NCBI GenBank assembly: GCA_022393335.1
Contig: JAJEKB010001195.1
Coordinates: 350,290 to 414,289 of the forward strand
Reading direction: 5' to 3'
Length of the DNA stretch: 64,000 nt
From: Macrotrachela quadricornifera
Lineage: Eukaryota; Rotifera; Eurotatoria; Philodinida; Philodinidae
The position numbers and the translations under genes are program-made. The notes below the pieces were generated by a model. That model searched no databases. It saw only the letters and a program-made list of their open reading frames with translations, and was not told where the DNA came from. Of the stretch, positions 1 through 13,814 are shown one piece after another (the stretch's first letter is position 1; each line of letters begins with the position of its first letter).

Positions 1-3000
1 GACTTCGAATATCAAGTAATTTTCTTGTTGTTAATGGATCTTTTCGATATGCTATATAATTCGGTGGTACACTATCATTTGATGGTGGTGGTGTTGTTGT
101 TGTTGTTGTTGATTTCATCGAAATTAAGTTGTTCGTTCGATGATTTAATGAAGATTGAAGAGAATTTGCTGATGTTATGACATGATTATCTGACTGGTGA
201 TTATTATTAATAATTGTCGATTGAATAGTATTTTCATCAACATCTAAATCGTTCTCATTATCATCAGAAAGATCAACACGTGCTTCTGTATGATCACTGT
301 CATCGTCATCATTATTATCATAATTATTATTATTAATGATTGGATGAATATTTGAATCATTATTAAGAATAATTTCATTTTGATCACCTAATAAGAGATC
401 ATCTGTACGTGTTAATTCATCCGATCGATTTAAATTATTCACCGGTATTTTAATAATTCGTGTTGATGATGATAAATATTTTGCTATATTAGAAAAATCA
501 TTATTACATTGATTATTATCATAATCACTTTCATTTCCACTTCCACCAAATGATGACATTATCATATTATTATCATCAGATGATACAACTGTTCGTCGAA
601 TTGGAATTGCTGTTGAAGTATTATTAGTAGATTTCGATGAATCATAAACAACAGTATGTGTTGAAGCACGAAGATCATTATCATCAAAGATTCTATGTCG
701 ACGAAAAGGTTGTTGTTGTTGTGCAAGACCAGAACGTTGATGATTATGAGTTTGATTACGTTTTTTTACACTTGCATATGGTGTTCGACGTAATGATAAT
801 TCAGGTGATGATATATGAGTATTAATAGGTGAAGTTGGTTCTAAAAAAAAAAAAGAATTTATGTTAAATAATCAATTGAAAAAGACAAATAAAGATAATA
901 TTTGACATACCAATTATTGTTTGATTATTTGATGATGTAATCGTATTTGAACTTGATGATGATAGTCTATTGACTAGATGTTGACTATTTATATTATTGA
1001 TCATATCACCATTAATTAAATCATTTGAATTAATAAAAGCAGATGTTGTTTGTTCTTGTGTTGATATAGAATTTGTTAAATGTTCATGATCATCTGTACC
1101 AACAACTGTTGATGATGAACTTTTTCCATCAAATTCATCAAGTTCATCAGTTAAATCATCATTTTTATTTGTTGTTGATGATATAATAGCTGGTATTGAT
1201 GATGATGTTGTTGTTGTTATAGATGATTCTTCATCAGCACTAAATAAAAATGAACCAGTTGAACTAACACCACTTGAACTATGTACACTACGAAATGAAT
1301 TTGTATTGCTTAATTCATTATTTGGTATTGTTGTTGAATCATTTTTATTAATTGGTTCATTATTCCATGACATACGTTTAATAATTGCTGTTGATGGTGT
1401 TGATTTTATTGATGATGGATTGATTGATGATGATGATGATGATGGATTTGTTCCATGTGTACCTGTACCATCAGCTGTAAAATATCGACCATAATTTTTA
1501 TGATCACTACGAGAATTTCGTCGAGTTTGTTCAACTATTTTAAATACATCGGACTCAATTTTTGATGAACGTCGATTAGATTCTGTTGAATAATTAACAA
1601 TAGGTTCGTCAGTTGATGAACTATCAATAGATGTAACATCAAATTTAACTGCAGGTAAATCAAGTGATGTTTCAGATGTTGATGATAGACTTGGCAATGA
1701 TTGATGTATAGTAGATGAAACTGAATTTGAACATGGTAATGTTGTTGCTGTTGGTATTGTTGTTGTTGTTGTCGTTGTTGATGATGATGTTGATAATGGT
1801 GAATTAGAATTTATTGTTGAATGATTATGTGCATTTTGTAATTTCATTTTTGATTCTTCCATTAATAATTGAAAATTTGTTTTTGTTGTTCGAATATTTT
1901 CAATCCATTGTTTACTTAAATTTGTTTGAAATAAATAACCACATTCAATTAAATTATATTCAGAAAAAACTAATGCAACAAATGAAGCCTAAATTAAAAG
2001 AAGAAAAAGAATTATTTAAAAAAAAATTTCTTTTTTGTTTTTGTGTTTTATTATTTACAGTATTTGGTTCATTATAACTACTACTACTTCCACCTCCACG
2101 TCGATCATATTCTCGAACATCCATTCTATCAATACGTATTGGTGATTTAAGAATTTTATTTAATGTAGTTGGTGAACCACGATTAAATTGTCCATCAGTA
2201 CTTATAGATGTTAATGATGATGATGTTGATGATGAAGGATTTGTTGTACCACTTCGTTTACCACCTTTTGTAATAAGAAACATATCTGTAAATAAATAAC
2301 AATAAACATCTTGACTATTTTTTGCATCCTTCATTTTCATCGGTCCTTGTTGAATAATCTGACGTCGATAACCTCGAACAAATAATGGCATATCACGAAG
2401 AAGATCCAATCGATGAGAAAATGAATCACGATAATATTCTTGAAGTATCTAATTTAAAAGATAAATTTTTTTTTTCATTTTTTCTTTTTATCATAAAAAA
2501 AGAGATTGAAGAAATACACACGGAAGTGATTTCAGGCGGTGCAGAAACATTTTCAAATGGACCAATACGATCACTTATCTGACGCACACGTTCTTCTTGT
2601 TCTTGACTGTGCAATTTTGAATTGACTCGATTAACAAACGTAGCTACTTTTTGGATCTAAAGAAATATATATATATATATTTCAGATCTATTTATACATA
2701 TATATAAATTAAGATATCATAGAAAAGAAGATGAAAAATAAAAGCCATATGCATATGTATAAATATTTATCTTTTACATGGGAAAAAACCATATAGTTTT
2801 TCCGTATTATTTACAAGTGTTCCAAAGAAGAGAAAAATATTAATTTATTTTTTCTATATATCATCGAATACAATTCTCAAACTGACGTCAATAGATATAT
2901 TTACCATTTCATGTAGATCATTTCGTTGTTGATTATCTTGTGTTCTTTTTTGTATAGCTTCAAGCAATAGTTTATATTGTGTAAGACGTTGTAATGGTTT

Positions 3001-3896
3001 AATAGTTAGATCAGGAAATGATAAGCGATTAGTAAAATTAGCTTCTATCCACTAAATAGAGATAAAAAAGATATTTGAAGAAATATATATATATATATCT
3101 ATATCGATTTGTTTTTCTTACCGTAATTAAATATTGAAATAGATCATCTTTGGCAAGTTTTTGTTTAAAATATTCTGCACTTGTTTTTTGATCAAGTACA
3201 TAATGAAGATATGTTTTGAAATACATATCAAACTAAAAAGATATTACCAAATGTACTCTATATATATATATATATATTACTTTTCGCCTTAAGAGAGAAA
3301 GAGTTAAATAGGACAATATCTCAATACGCGTAGGTTGATACTCGTAGACTAAATAACAATAATACTAATCTAAGAGATGACATTCTGTCTATAGATACTG
3401 TTTTTCTTCTTTTACTATTGATTGACATTTTTTCATTATAATGATAAAGAGAAAAAAAAGAAAATATAAAACTTACTTTAAGAAAACCATGTTTAAGATC
3501 AGATGGATTCATTGCACAACCAGTTTGTTCAAGTTTTATTTTAATTGGTAATAATACATCTTTCCAAAATGATAAATTTGATTTAAGTACTTCTTTTATA
3601 TTTGAAAATAATTTATCCATATCAATATCACTTAAAAGACCATCACGTTGAGATGATTTTAATATCATAACACTTGTCATAAATATATCAGTCATAGTTA
3701 AAATCTGACGTATATAAGATACTTCAGTTGAAAGCATTTCATAGATCGCTTCTTGTTGAAGTTTGATCGATTCCGACATGAGCTAGAAAAGACCAAGTGA
3801 TGACATATGTATATATGTATAAAAAAAAAAGAAAAGAAAACGACAAGAAAAAAAAGCGAGATAAGACAAGTTTTCGTCACTTCCCCTTGATGGGTC

Positions 3897-3933
<37 letters not shown>

Positions 3934-6900
3934 TATATATAGAAAGATAAATCGAGTGTAGATAGATATCAAAGAGAATAAATGAAAAGAGTTCAGGGCC
4001 TGACTTACTGATTTTGCTTGTTCGTTTAAAAATGGTTGCCATTCTTTTTCAATTTTTAAATCACGTTCATCAATTTGGAATTGATAATTTTGCAATTGAG
4101 CTAATTTTGGTAAGCCATGTAATAGCCATTCATCACATTTACGACGAACAAATGCTAAATTACTTTCTGGTCGTTCATTTGAATCACTGCCATCCTAAAG
4201 AGAAAAAAAACAGAAAATATTAAAAATTAATCAAATAAAAACTATTCTAATTCATTGAAAATTTTAAAAGAAAACGAAAACAATTTAGTACCGAATTAAT
4301 TAATCCACTTCCTCCTCCACCTCCTGTTAATCCTATTCCTCCATTGATTCCTGAAGAGGATAATGATGAATTATCATTATTAGATGATATTGAAGGTATT
4401 GTATTTTGTCTTAAAAGACGACTTGCTGCACGTTGCCAACGACGTGCAGTTTCTTTGTGTGCTACTTGATTTTGATGATTGACAGATGATGCTTCTAGTG
4501 CACGCCATAATGTAGCTGTATCATAAGTTGTGATCGAATTTGCCTTTGATATACGTCGATTCATTATTGACACCACTCGTGCTGCGCGACAATTGTTGAA
4601 TCGTAATGATATGACCAAATAACAAAGGATGAAAGAAGAATAAAAGAAGAGGGAATAGGAGAAAGACAGAGGGAAGGAAATGGTTAATAGAACGACGTGG
4701 AAATCCGCCTTGTGTATTTTTTTGCCACTCTTTCTCTCTCTCCCTCTCTCTCTCGATGTTTTCTCGCTTCCTCCTATAAGAAGAAAATATCGAACATTCT
4801 TCTCTTTGCTGTTCTGATTATGAGATAGATGTCGATAGGACTATTAATTTTTGTTTTTGCCACTAGCCCATCATACGTCGAATACTTATTTGTGACAGGG
4901 AGGAGGGTATGGAATGGTACTACATATTTACAGAAAAAGAACCAGCGAACTAGTAATTTAATCCACTAGTTCATTTCCTTTTATATCCGTTAGTCTTATT
5001 ACTTTACTTAAAAAATACTCATATACTTAGTCATACAAAATAACAAAATAATATTTTCTCCTTTTTTATTAGATTAATGATATTAAGAATATGATTGATT
5101 GATTAGTTGATCACTTACAGTAACATAAAGTACATAATATCTAGGGTTTAAAGTTCGCCAAAATGATAAAATTGGTGATATTGTTGATGTTCTTAATTTA
5201 TAATAATTAGGTAACGATGTATGATGAGATTTATCAAACATTGTTAATAAAAATTCTTTTTTTTTTTCAGTGTGGACTCAAATAGATATAGATATAAAAG
5301 AAGATTTTTCAACGAATAGAATGTATGACTTTTTTGTGTTATTTTATAACTGATAAGAATTCTTCGACTTCGTTCGTTTTTTGTTAAACAAATAGATGTA
5401 ACAAATGAAAAAAATGACTCATAAGTATTCGTTTTACTTTACAGAAAAAAAAAATAAATAAAGATCTTTTTTTTTATATATTTTTAACATTAAAATTATG
5501 AAAAAAAATTAATTAAAATGTCATGTTAAACTGAGTTTTACAAATATACAAAACAATTCTATGCATGCTTTGTTAGATCTCATGAGACTACGACAATATA
5601 CATAGTTTTTCCTGTATGCACGCAATCAATTGTTCATTTACAAGATTTGTCCTATTTTCAAACAAAAGAAAATAATGTATCTAATGAAATGGATAATAAA
5701 GAACAATAATTCTAATACTTTGTTTTCTCTTATTTTTTATATAAACATAATTATGAAATAAGAATTAGCGGTCAAATTGACATAGGTATAATATATCTTA
5801 CTCGTGTAAAAATGCTGCTAGTAAAAAGACCAGATCGAATTGTTTTGCCTGATTTTGTATGTTGTTGTGAATTTGATGATTTTAATTCTTGATTATAATT
5901 ACTATTTGAAACATTGGTCGCTATTATATCATCATTGTCTAACACCATGCATTGAGTTGATAAACGTTTTGATGTGGCTGATGCCGATTTTGAAGTCTAA
6001 GAAAAAATATAAAAAAAAAATATAGCCGAGATATATCTTTTTTTTTTCTATGCTAAGAAAACAACAAACAGATCTCGATAATAATAACAGATGAAAATCA
6101 TTAGAGATGCGTAGGCTTGTTTTTATAATTATGATGGGTAAGAAAAAGAAAAAAATGCGAATATATAAAAAAAATAAAAAATATCGTTTAGATAAACGAC
6201 AATATGAAATTATTGTAGATTATTTAATGAGTAAATAAAATCGTTCTACCATAAATCCAAAATATTATTATCGAAAATAATTCCTATATTGACGAGTTAG
6301 TACATCGCAAATGAAGCCAATCATCAGACTTCTATACTCATAAAAATAAAAAATAGATGAAAACAACTCAAATATATATATATATATATATATATTTATT
6401 GACAAAATGCAGTAATAGAGTCTTATTCTTTAGTTAATGCAGATAATAAAAAGAAAACAAGAATCAGATTCGAGTTGTATGCATTAATATGAAAATTGAG
6501 ACTAGACATTGCCTTATTGTCTATATACCATGAGTAGAAGGTCGTACTTTTTCTTTTAGTATTATAGAGAAAAAAAAACTAACAATATGATACCAATCGT
6601 ACACAATGATTAACGTACTTTAGGGTATTCGCTTGTCGTGTTTTTTTCTTCTTGATTGGAACGATGACAAACAGGTGTTTTGTCATATCCCTCGATTGTC
6701 TTTTCTTAAAGGAAGCAAAAAAAACTGCTGTCAAGTGTTTATCTATCACTTCATAGAAATGTCTACATCATTTTATTGATAATGGATTAGTTTTAGTATA
6801 TATTGAGATATAATAGTGATGTTAATTTCATCTAACTTACTGCTGTTAAAATTGCTGAACCAGTTGAATTTCTTTTTTCATTTCTTTCTTTTCCAGCCGA

Positions 6901-8954
6901 TGTTTTCGCAAGTGCTCGATTATTAATACGTGAACATGATGGTAAAGCAGATTCTTTTTCTAAATAAAAGAAAAACAAGAAATTTAATTAATAAACTAAA
7001 GAAAAAAAAATATTTTTTTTTTTTAGTAAAGAAAGAAAAAAAAAGAAAGGAGACCATTTTGTTTCAATTTATATGATATTGCAGCAGATGTAGTCGATGG
7101 TGGTCCACTTGCACAGATTGTCTGCTCATCACCACTTGATGATAAAAAAGCTACATCATCACAACTGACGCTCTTTTGCTTAAGTAAACAAGCAGCAACC
7201 ATTGATCCAGTTATTTCTTTTGTGTTTATTATATTTGGATCATCAGATAAACCATTTTTTCTTGTTCGTTGTTGATTTTGAATAGGTAAAACATGTAAAT
7301 CTTCATTTGATGATGATCCAGGTGGAGAATCAACTTCTGTTAATGCACAATTCCAAACAAATGTGAATGTTGATGTTGCTGAATTTGTTGTTGTTGTTGA
7401 TGATGTTGGTGATGGTGATGGTATATACGGTAAATGATCACTACTATTCGAACAACATGATTTACGACGATATTTCAATACATCCGATAACTGTCGACAT
7501 ATAGATAAACGACGAAGAGGTGATACAAGTGGTGGATGAGAAGCAGCTGATGCTATTCCTTCATTGGACATCGTAATTCAAATGAATGAATAGATGCAAT
7601 AATGAATATTCCCCTCTTCTTCTTCTTCGTTTTTTTTTTTTTGATAGACAATTCATTCACAATAGAGTTAAAGACAAAGAATAAACGATGCAATCTCTTA
7701 TTCTTTTCCTCCTGCTTAGTTTTTTTTTTTTTTACAATGAATGAGAGAATATGTACGCCGGAGGGGTGACAATCACTAGTAGAAGACGAGAAATCGTATA
7801 CATATATATATATATAAATTCGATAGAGAGAAAAAAGAAATTATGTAACTTCGTCAACCAGTAAATGTGACAATAACAACAACAATGACATTATTAATAA
7901 CAACTAACTTTTTCTTTTTTTACTAAGTTAGATTTTATATAGACATATATGAGTAATAAATTAGTTCAAATTCTGTTTTTGATTTCTATTTTAATAGATA
8001 GACTAATTAAATTTCCAGAAATGTTTTCTGTTTCAACGAGCAATAAAAGCAATGAGACATTAAGATTTCTTTAACTGTTGCATCATACATTGTATGTATA
8101 TATATATATATATATGGGTATTTCGAGAGCATGCAACAAGTGATTTTGAAGAGAAAGAAGAAAGAAACAAAAGAGGTTTTAGCGTTAATTAGAAAGAAAG
8201 AAAAAAAAAGAAACGAAAAGGAAAAGAAAAAAAAAGAAAACAAATTATATAATCAAACTATCAATTCTTTTTTTTATACCTGTAACGATAAGATCATCCA
8301 ATAGAAGATGTTTGACAGGTTGATCCAAGGACAATGGTAAAGTAGGTGCGCTTCGTAGACAAATATTACATGTTTCTATGGTAAGACGATGTTTTTCAAA
8401 TAATTTTAATAAGATTTCTCTAAATAAATATAAAAGAAAAAGTTTTAATTTGATTTTTCTTTCTATTTATCTATTTTTCTTTACTTTAATGTAGTATTTT
8501 CAGATGTATTAGAATATTTCAGTCGTTCTTTAAAATTTTGTCCATTAACATTATTAAAATAGATGTAAGTTCCATCCTAAAATAAGAAAATATAAAATCC
8601 CCAATTAGTCTCAAGGTCAAATATTTCTCACATATCGACTATATTCAAATTGCATTACTAGTTGTTATTAGATCTATTGAAATCCTCTTTTCTTTCGAAT
8701 AATTTTTTTTGTCTACTCAAACAATACGTAAAGATATATCTTTAATTTGTCCTTCCGAATAAACAACTCTCCGAATAAAAGTCAATTCAATTTGAAGGTT
8801 TTATATATAAGAAAGAAGAAAAAAAAAGAAAATCTCAAATACAATAACCTTGATTTAATAATCTAACTTACTGTTGTTGGTAGATTTTCTTCCGATAAAG
8901 CATGCTTTCGTTGATCAAGAAGATTTAGAAGTGTCGATTCATTATTAGTTGATG

Positions 8955-8985
<31 letters not shown>

Positions 8986-11900
8986 TCGATTTGAACCAAT
9001 TGATGTTGCTAAATTAAGAACTGAAACACTAAATTGTTTTCCAACCATATTTGTCTATTTAAAATAAAGATGAAAAAAATGAAAGAAAAAAGAAACTAAA
9101 TATATGTACTTCAGTTGAACCGAGGGCAATATTTGATCGACGAGTGCGAAATACATTGACTAACAAATTTCGTGTCTTCTCTCTACAAAAAAAATATTTT
9201 TTTAAGAATGAAAAAGAAAAATGCAAGATTTTAAAAAAAAAAAAAAGGAAATTTTTTTTGCAAACCTTTGTAGTTTTATATCTGACATTAATTCATGACG
9301 ATTATCAATGATAAACGTCGTTGGATCACGCATAAAATTTTAGAAATATATATTTATTCAACGAATACTATCAATGTCAATATTGAATTTTGATAACAGA
9401 TTGAAAATCAGTCACAACGATAATTCATACATATATATATATATATACATATGTATTGGCTCTCTTTTTTTTTCCTCTTTTCAATGTTCGTAAAATGATT
9501 TTTTTTTTCATCGTCATCATATGATGTGAGGTGTGAACAATCGTTATACAAATAGTAAAGCTTATTTGCTTAGTGTCGATGTACACGATGAAATAAAGAA
9601 AGAAAAAATCGAGAATGAAGGTAAAAAAAAATGACAGAGTAAAATAAAATTAATTAAAATATAAATTCTTTGCATATCTGTCATCACAATATGGAAATAA
9701 ATAAACAATCATATTTATTCATTTTAGATAGATTTTTATTTATAAGATAATTAAATAATTATCTTACCCAGTATGACGTGAATGTTGTTGTGTTAATATA
9801 GATTTTCCATTAGATAGATCAGTATGACTACAAGATCGTTTGGAAGAATGTTTTTGATTATTTTCAATAAATAAATTGTCTATTGAATCATATTTAATTA
9901 AATGAATTTTTTCTTTATATTCATTTTCATCATATTGAAATTGCTTTTTTACTTTTGATATTGTATCCCGAAACGACGAACGCACAAGCATGATCCTGAC
10001 TATGTTGTCGTCATTAAAAAAAAAACTGCCTGATATTCAGTACATATCAAATATCCTAGTCGTCCATTGTCTCTTTTCTCCTATATGTGTGTCTCTAGTG
10101 TTTTTTTTGATTAAAAAAAAAACATATCACGGAACGAAAAGTCGGTATTTGCCAATGACACATATCCAATGTGCAAAAACGTCAATTTTAACAGCATAAA
10201 AAAAAGAAAAATAACTTACTCAGGTGGATGCAAAAAAAGTTGATTGTTGTTGTTGTCATTTGTTAATTCGTTACTATTCATAATGTTGAAATCGTTTAAT
10301 TCACTTGAAGAAATGTCTAGAAAATTCTAAATATTAAATTGATTTATTTTTAAATTTATTTTACCTTTATCAAGGACAAGTTCATTGTTATATTCATCTT
10401 TCTCTTCATCATTTTCATCAGAATTTATACGAACCTGAAACTGAAAAAAAAACATAGAATATTAATAGCATAAAATAAAACAACATTAGTAAAAATAAAT
10501 ATTCGTTTAACTACCTGCATAAGACAAGGCATGAAAGCTTGAGACACAACAAACATTTTTCAAACTAACTATAACATTACATTTATCCAGTTTTTTTTTT
10601 ATATATAACAAAATCAAAAGTCATAAACTGTCTTTAAATAGCTTCTATTATAATATACTACATATTGTATGTATATGATTGTAAAAAAAGAGAAAAGAAA
10701 ATATTATCTTCATTCTTTTATTTTTATATATCGAAATGTTATTTCTTTATGATTAGTTTCTTTTTTTTTATTGTTATTGTTTTTATTCCATTTCCTTTAA
10801 ATCAATTAAAACAACACTGAACATTGTATATAATTCTTTATTTTTTTATTTCAATAAGAACTTCATTTTTATTTATTAGAAAACAGAAAAAGAAAATGTA
10901 CAAAATGAATATCTATACTTAATGTTGAAGAAATACTGATCTTACAAGACAAGGTTATGTAGATAAAAAAACCTTTTTTTTCCTATGCGATTGTAGGCAG
11001 GTGACATAGATGACATTCCTCGTTTTTTTATCTCAAGTGTTATTTCTAGTCTTTTATCAGTTTGTGTCTTTCTCGATTGCTGTTAGTGATTGTTACCATG
11101 TGTAAATCGGTATCTTATGTGTGCGTCATTTCTAGTCAAGAAATAGGAATAATATATATGTATAACATAGAGAAAAAGAAATGAAACGATGGAAGCCATA
11201 TGATCAATAGACTTGGACGATTCAAAATTTTTGAAGTTTTTTTTGTCATAACAGAAAAGTTAATCAAGAATAAGGTATTTTTTTATTGACAAGATCTTAT
11301 GAAATAATGAAGATCGACAATTTTAGATTTTATAATATGAAAAATAATCAAATTATATCGAAATAAACATATACTATAGACAATTTTATCTTTACTACTA
11401 TTGCCGTTAGAACGATTGAATTAGGGCGTCCATATCAATAACGGACATGCCATATGATGATCTACATGCAAAATAAGTTATCATCATACGACAATTACAT
11501 TTGAGAAAAAGAAAAACAACCGATCTATAATAGACGATGATGAATTAAGTGTTTTGGTGTTTTTGTTAGAATGACAAAAAGGAAAAATATCTGGTTTATC
11601 AAGTAGATTTTACATCGACGTTCAATATGCATATCTTTATAAAATAAAAAAATGCATTTTTTCCATCTTACTCTCTTTAAATGTGAAAAATGATATGACA
11701 AGCACCTTCACATCGTCTCAATGAGGAGAAACGGTCAAGTAGTGTCGCCGTCTATAACGTATGTTTGTTGAAAAAATAATGAATTAAAATTTCACTGTCA
11801 TCATCAATACTTAAGTACACACTACTATTCTCATGTGACAGAAGAAAAGTCAAATATTGTCAAAGAGAATGACAGAACAATATTGTAAAGACTAATCATC

Positions 11901-13790
11901 ATCATCGTCTTCATCATTATCAACATCATCTGTGTGAGTAGGCAGACAGTTCATGCCATCAAGCAATCGAATTGCACGAGAAAAAAAAAAAAAAGAAAAA
12001 AGGTCAGCGACTATCAACTTGATTCTCATCTATACTTGTGTGTATGTGTAATACGATGCAACGTCTGACACGACCATGATAAAAACACAAACATATATTC
12101 ATTCTGTCTGACTTGACCATCAGTGTCGACTATCTTTAAGCAATATCATTAAATACTCAAAATGTCATTGACATTATTGTTCTCATTCTCTCCAGTAGTT
12201 GTAATTACAGACGCCAGGCATTATATTGTTAACAATAACAATTCGATAGTGTCGACGCTGATCATCATTGCTGTCTCGACGACAGTATATACGTGTGTGT
12301 ATCAGGGTCAAACAATAATAAACTTTCTCTACTAAAACCAACAGTATTAACACTTGACCTTCGTTGTTCTATGTATGCATATGTTTATGTTAAAAGCACG
12401 CGTGCCGCTATGAGCAAACAAATTTTTTTACTAATGATAAGCGCGTCTTAGCCGACTTACTTACCTTTTCGGTTAGTTGAGATGAATCATCATAAGTTGT
12501 ATATTGTCGTTTAAATGATTTATCATTATTAATCTCTCCACTATCATCAGATCCTGCTAGTGAAATAGATGAATATGATACTGGTGATGTTTGTTTAATA
12601 AGAGTAATTGATTGTTGTTGTTGTTGTTGTTGTTGCTGTTGCTGTTGCTGTTGTTCACGATTGATACTCTCATATAAAGTATGAGTTAACATAGATGAAA
12701 ATGATGGGCGATGTTGTATTTGTGTATTATCTAAACGACGTTTATCATGATGATCAAAATCGAAAAGACTATGAAATAATGATGGAAGACTTCGACGTCT
12801 TTTGGTACGTAATAACATTTGTCCATGATCATGAAGCATTTTTGATGATGTTAATGATGCCGATGAAAAATTTTGTGTTGATGGTGATAATTGTTGATTA
12901 TGATCATCAACAGTATTATTTATAATTGAATTATAAAAAATTGATTTTGATAAACGTCGTTTACATATAGAACAACGATTAGAATTATTTTCATTTACTG
13001 TTGGTGTTATTGTTGTTGTGGTATTAAGTTTCGAGACAAGTACACCAAATATTGATGGACGTTTTTTATATTTAGGAAGTAAATCTAGATTAGGATGATT
13101 TTGACAAGCTAAACATGAATGCTGATGTTGTTGTTGTGTCAAAGAATCTGTTGTTGTCATCGCTATTTTCGATGTCGTATGGTTCCCCGAGCGAAAAGCA
13201 AGAGAATGAAGTAAACGTGAAAATGTCTCTTTTGACAAGCTAGCTTTAATGGTTGCCGGTAGTTTGGTAGATTTAGATGACGATGTGTTCACTGGTCCAT
13301 CATAATTATCATCTACATCGTTATCATTATTATTATTATCATCATCATATTTTTTTCCATCCAAATTTGTTGATGAACCAAGTGCAAATGAAAAACTTCG
13401 TTGTTGATTTAGAGGTATTTCCATTTGATTATTTGATTCTTTTTGTTTCAATGATGATGTACGTAAAACAGATGCACGTTTTAATTCATTTTCTAAAACT
13501 TCATCAAATTCATCGAGTATAGCCACATGTCCATTATCATCATCATTAGGTTTAGTATTATCATTATCATCATCGTTATCTACACAAATTTGTGGTATAG
13601 ATACTGTTATTGACGATTGTTGCTGTTGTTGTTGCTGTTGAATTCTTCCACGAAATTTACGCATATTGTTAACAGCTAATGTTGGATCAATAATTAATAA
13701 TTCAGCAGCTGACTGATGACTATTATGTGATTCTGTATAGTGCTGTTTATGATGTTGTAAATAGCGACGAGCTTTATTCGAACTCGTCAT
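1..13790 (-). CDS. PLEKHG5: PLEKHG5-like RhoGEF with RBD, DH and PH domains (3' end outside window)
   Basis: Guanine nucleotide exchange factor for Rho GTPases, by domain content. Exons read on the minus strand: 12465-13790, 10365-10440, 10220-10316, 9768-9995, 9110-9182, 8872-9054, 8485-8576, 8280-8419, 6841-6959, 6619-6699, 5802-5996, 4292-4543, 4009-4194, 3477-3782, 3122-3232, 2905-3051, 2522-2656, 2059-2448, 911-1988 and 1-840 (open at the edge). Phases agree at every join. The large first exon is Ser/Gln/Asn/Asp-rich. Exons 8485-8576 and 8280-8419 resemble the Ras-binding-like (RBD) fold of PLEKHG5. The DH domain covers 2522-3782, with the typical LTIKPLQRLTQYKLLL helix. The PH domain begins in 2059-2448 (GPMKMKDAK, DVYCYLFTDMFLITK) and ends in 911-1988 (QTNLSKQWIENI). 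The tail is low complexity. The acceptor at 4543/4544 is weak and chosen on phase. Closest family is PLEKHG5/Syx; another PLEKHG member is possible. Confidence 0.85.
3897..3950. repeat. TA microsatellite in a RhoGEF intron
   Basis: Alternating TA with a GTATATATAC interruption, forming a near-perfect palindrome. Similar short TA tracts occur near 2665, 6372, 8097, 9431, 29158, 48888 and 55432, mostly in introns and spacers. Confidence 0.9.
4292..4564 (-). other. Extended form of RhoGEF exon with own ATG
   Basis: The exon that starts at 4543 in the long isoform is open further upstream and has an ATG at 4564 (MNRRISK, then ANSITTYD). A good pyrimidine tract ending in GCGCAG lies further upstream (about 4590), but it is in the wrong phase for the preceding exons. 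This gives either a further transcript start or a UTR acceptor. It encodes the short helical stretch before the DH domain. Confidence 0.35.
5119..5241 (-). other. Candidate alternative first exon of the RhoGEF (begins MFDKSHH)
   Basis: ATG at 5241 opens 41 codons ending in phase 0 at a GTAAGT donor (5117-5118), compatible with the phase-0 acceptor of 4292-4543. Its own possible upstream acceptors are out of phase with exon 5802-5996, so it does not work as an internal exon. Confidence 0.4.
7055..7571 (-). other. Candidate alternative first exon of the RhoGEF (172 codons, lacks RBD upstream)
   Basis: ATG at 7571 opens a long Ser/Thr-rich frame (MSNEGIASAASHPPLVSPL...) with no acceptor AG directly upstream. 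It ends in phase 1 at a weak GTCTCC donor, matching the phase of the RBD exon 8280-8419, so either can join 6841-6959. A transcript starting here would lack the RBD and everything upstream. Its length makes chance unlikely. Confidence 0.5.
8952..8981 (-). repeat. AAT triplet run encoding polyasparagine in the RhoGEF
   Basis: About nine consecutive Asn codons within the exon 8872-9054, a pure triplet run and so a likely length polymorphism. Confidence 0.85.
9266..9333 (-). other. Candidate alternative first exon of the RhoGEF (begins MRDPTTF)
   Basis: The open frame starts with ATG at 9333. There is an in-frame stop a few codons upstream and no acceptor AG before it. It ends at a GTTTGC donor in phase 2, the same phase as the 9768-9995 exon, and can join 9110-9182. 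It is therefore more easily read as a first exon than as an internal one. Confidence 0.4.
10441..12464 (-). other. Large intron of the RhoGEF
   Basis: Two kilobases between coding exons, apart from the small alternative first exon at 10515-10556. It is AT-rich, with an acidic-coding triplet run near 11894-11935. I see no further supportable gene. Confidence 0.6.
10515..10556 (-). other. Candidate alternative first exon of the RhoGEF (14 codons)
   Basis: An ATG at 10556 opens 14 codons (MFVVSQAFMPCLMQ) ending at a GTAGTT donor in phase 0, the phase required by the exon at 10365-10440. It would bypass the long 12465-13790 exon. The call rests on frame, ATG and donor only; the 5' UTR is not visible. 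Confidence 0.4.
12612..12653 (-). repeat. Polyglutamine-coding CAA/CAG tract in the RhoGEF
   Basis: About 14 consecutive glutamine codons, mixed CAA and CAG, within the first large exon. A second shorter run of about eight lies near 13617-13640. Mixed codons suggest slower length change than a pure repeat. Confidence 0.85.
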
Positions 13791-13814
13791 TATTCGATAA
13801 ATGCTTTCCGACCT

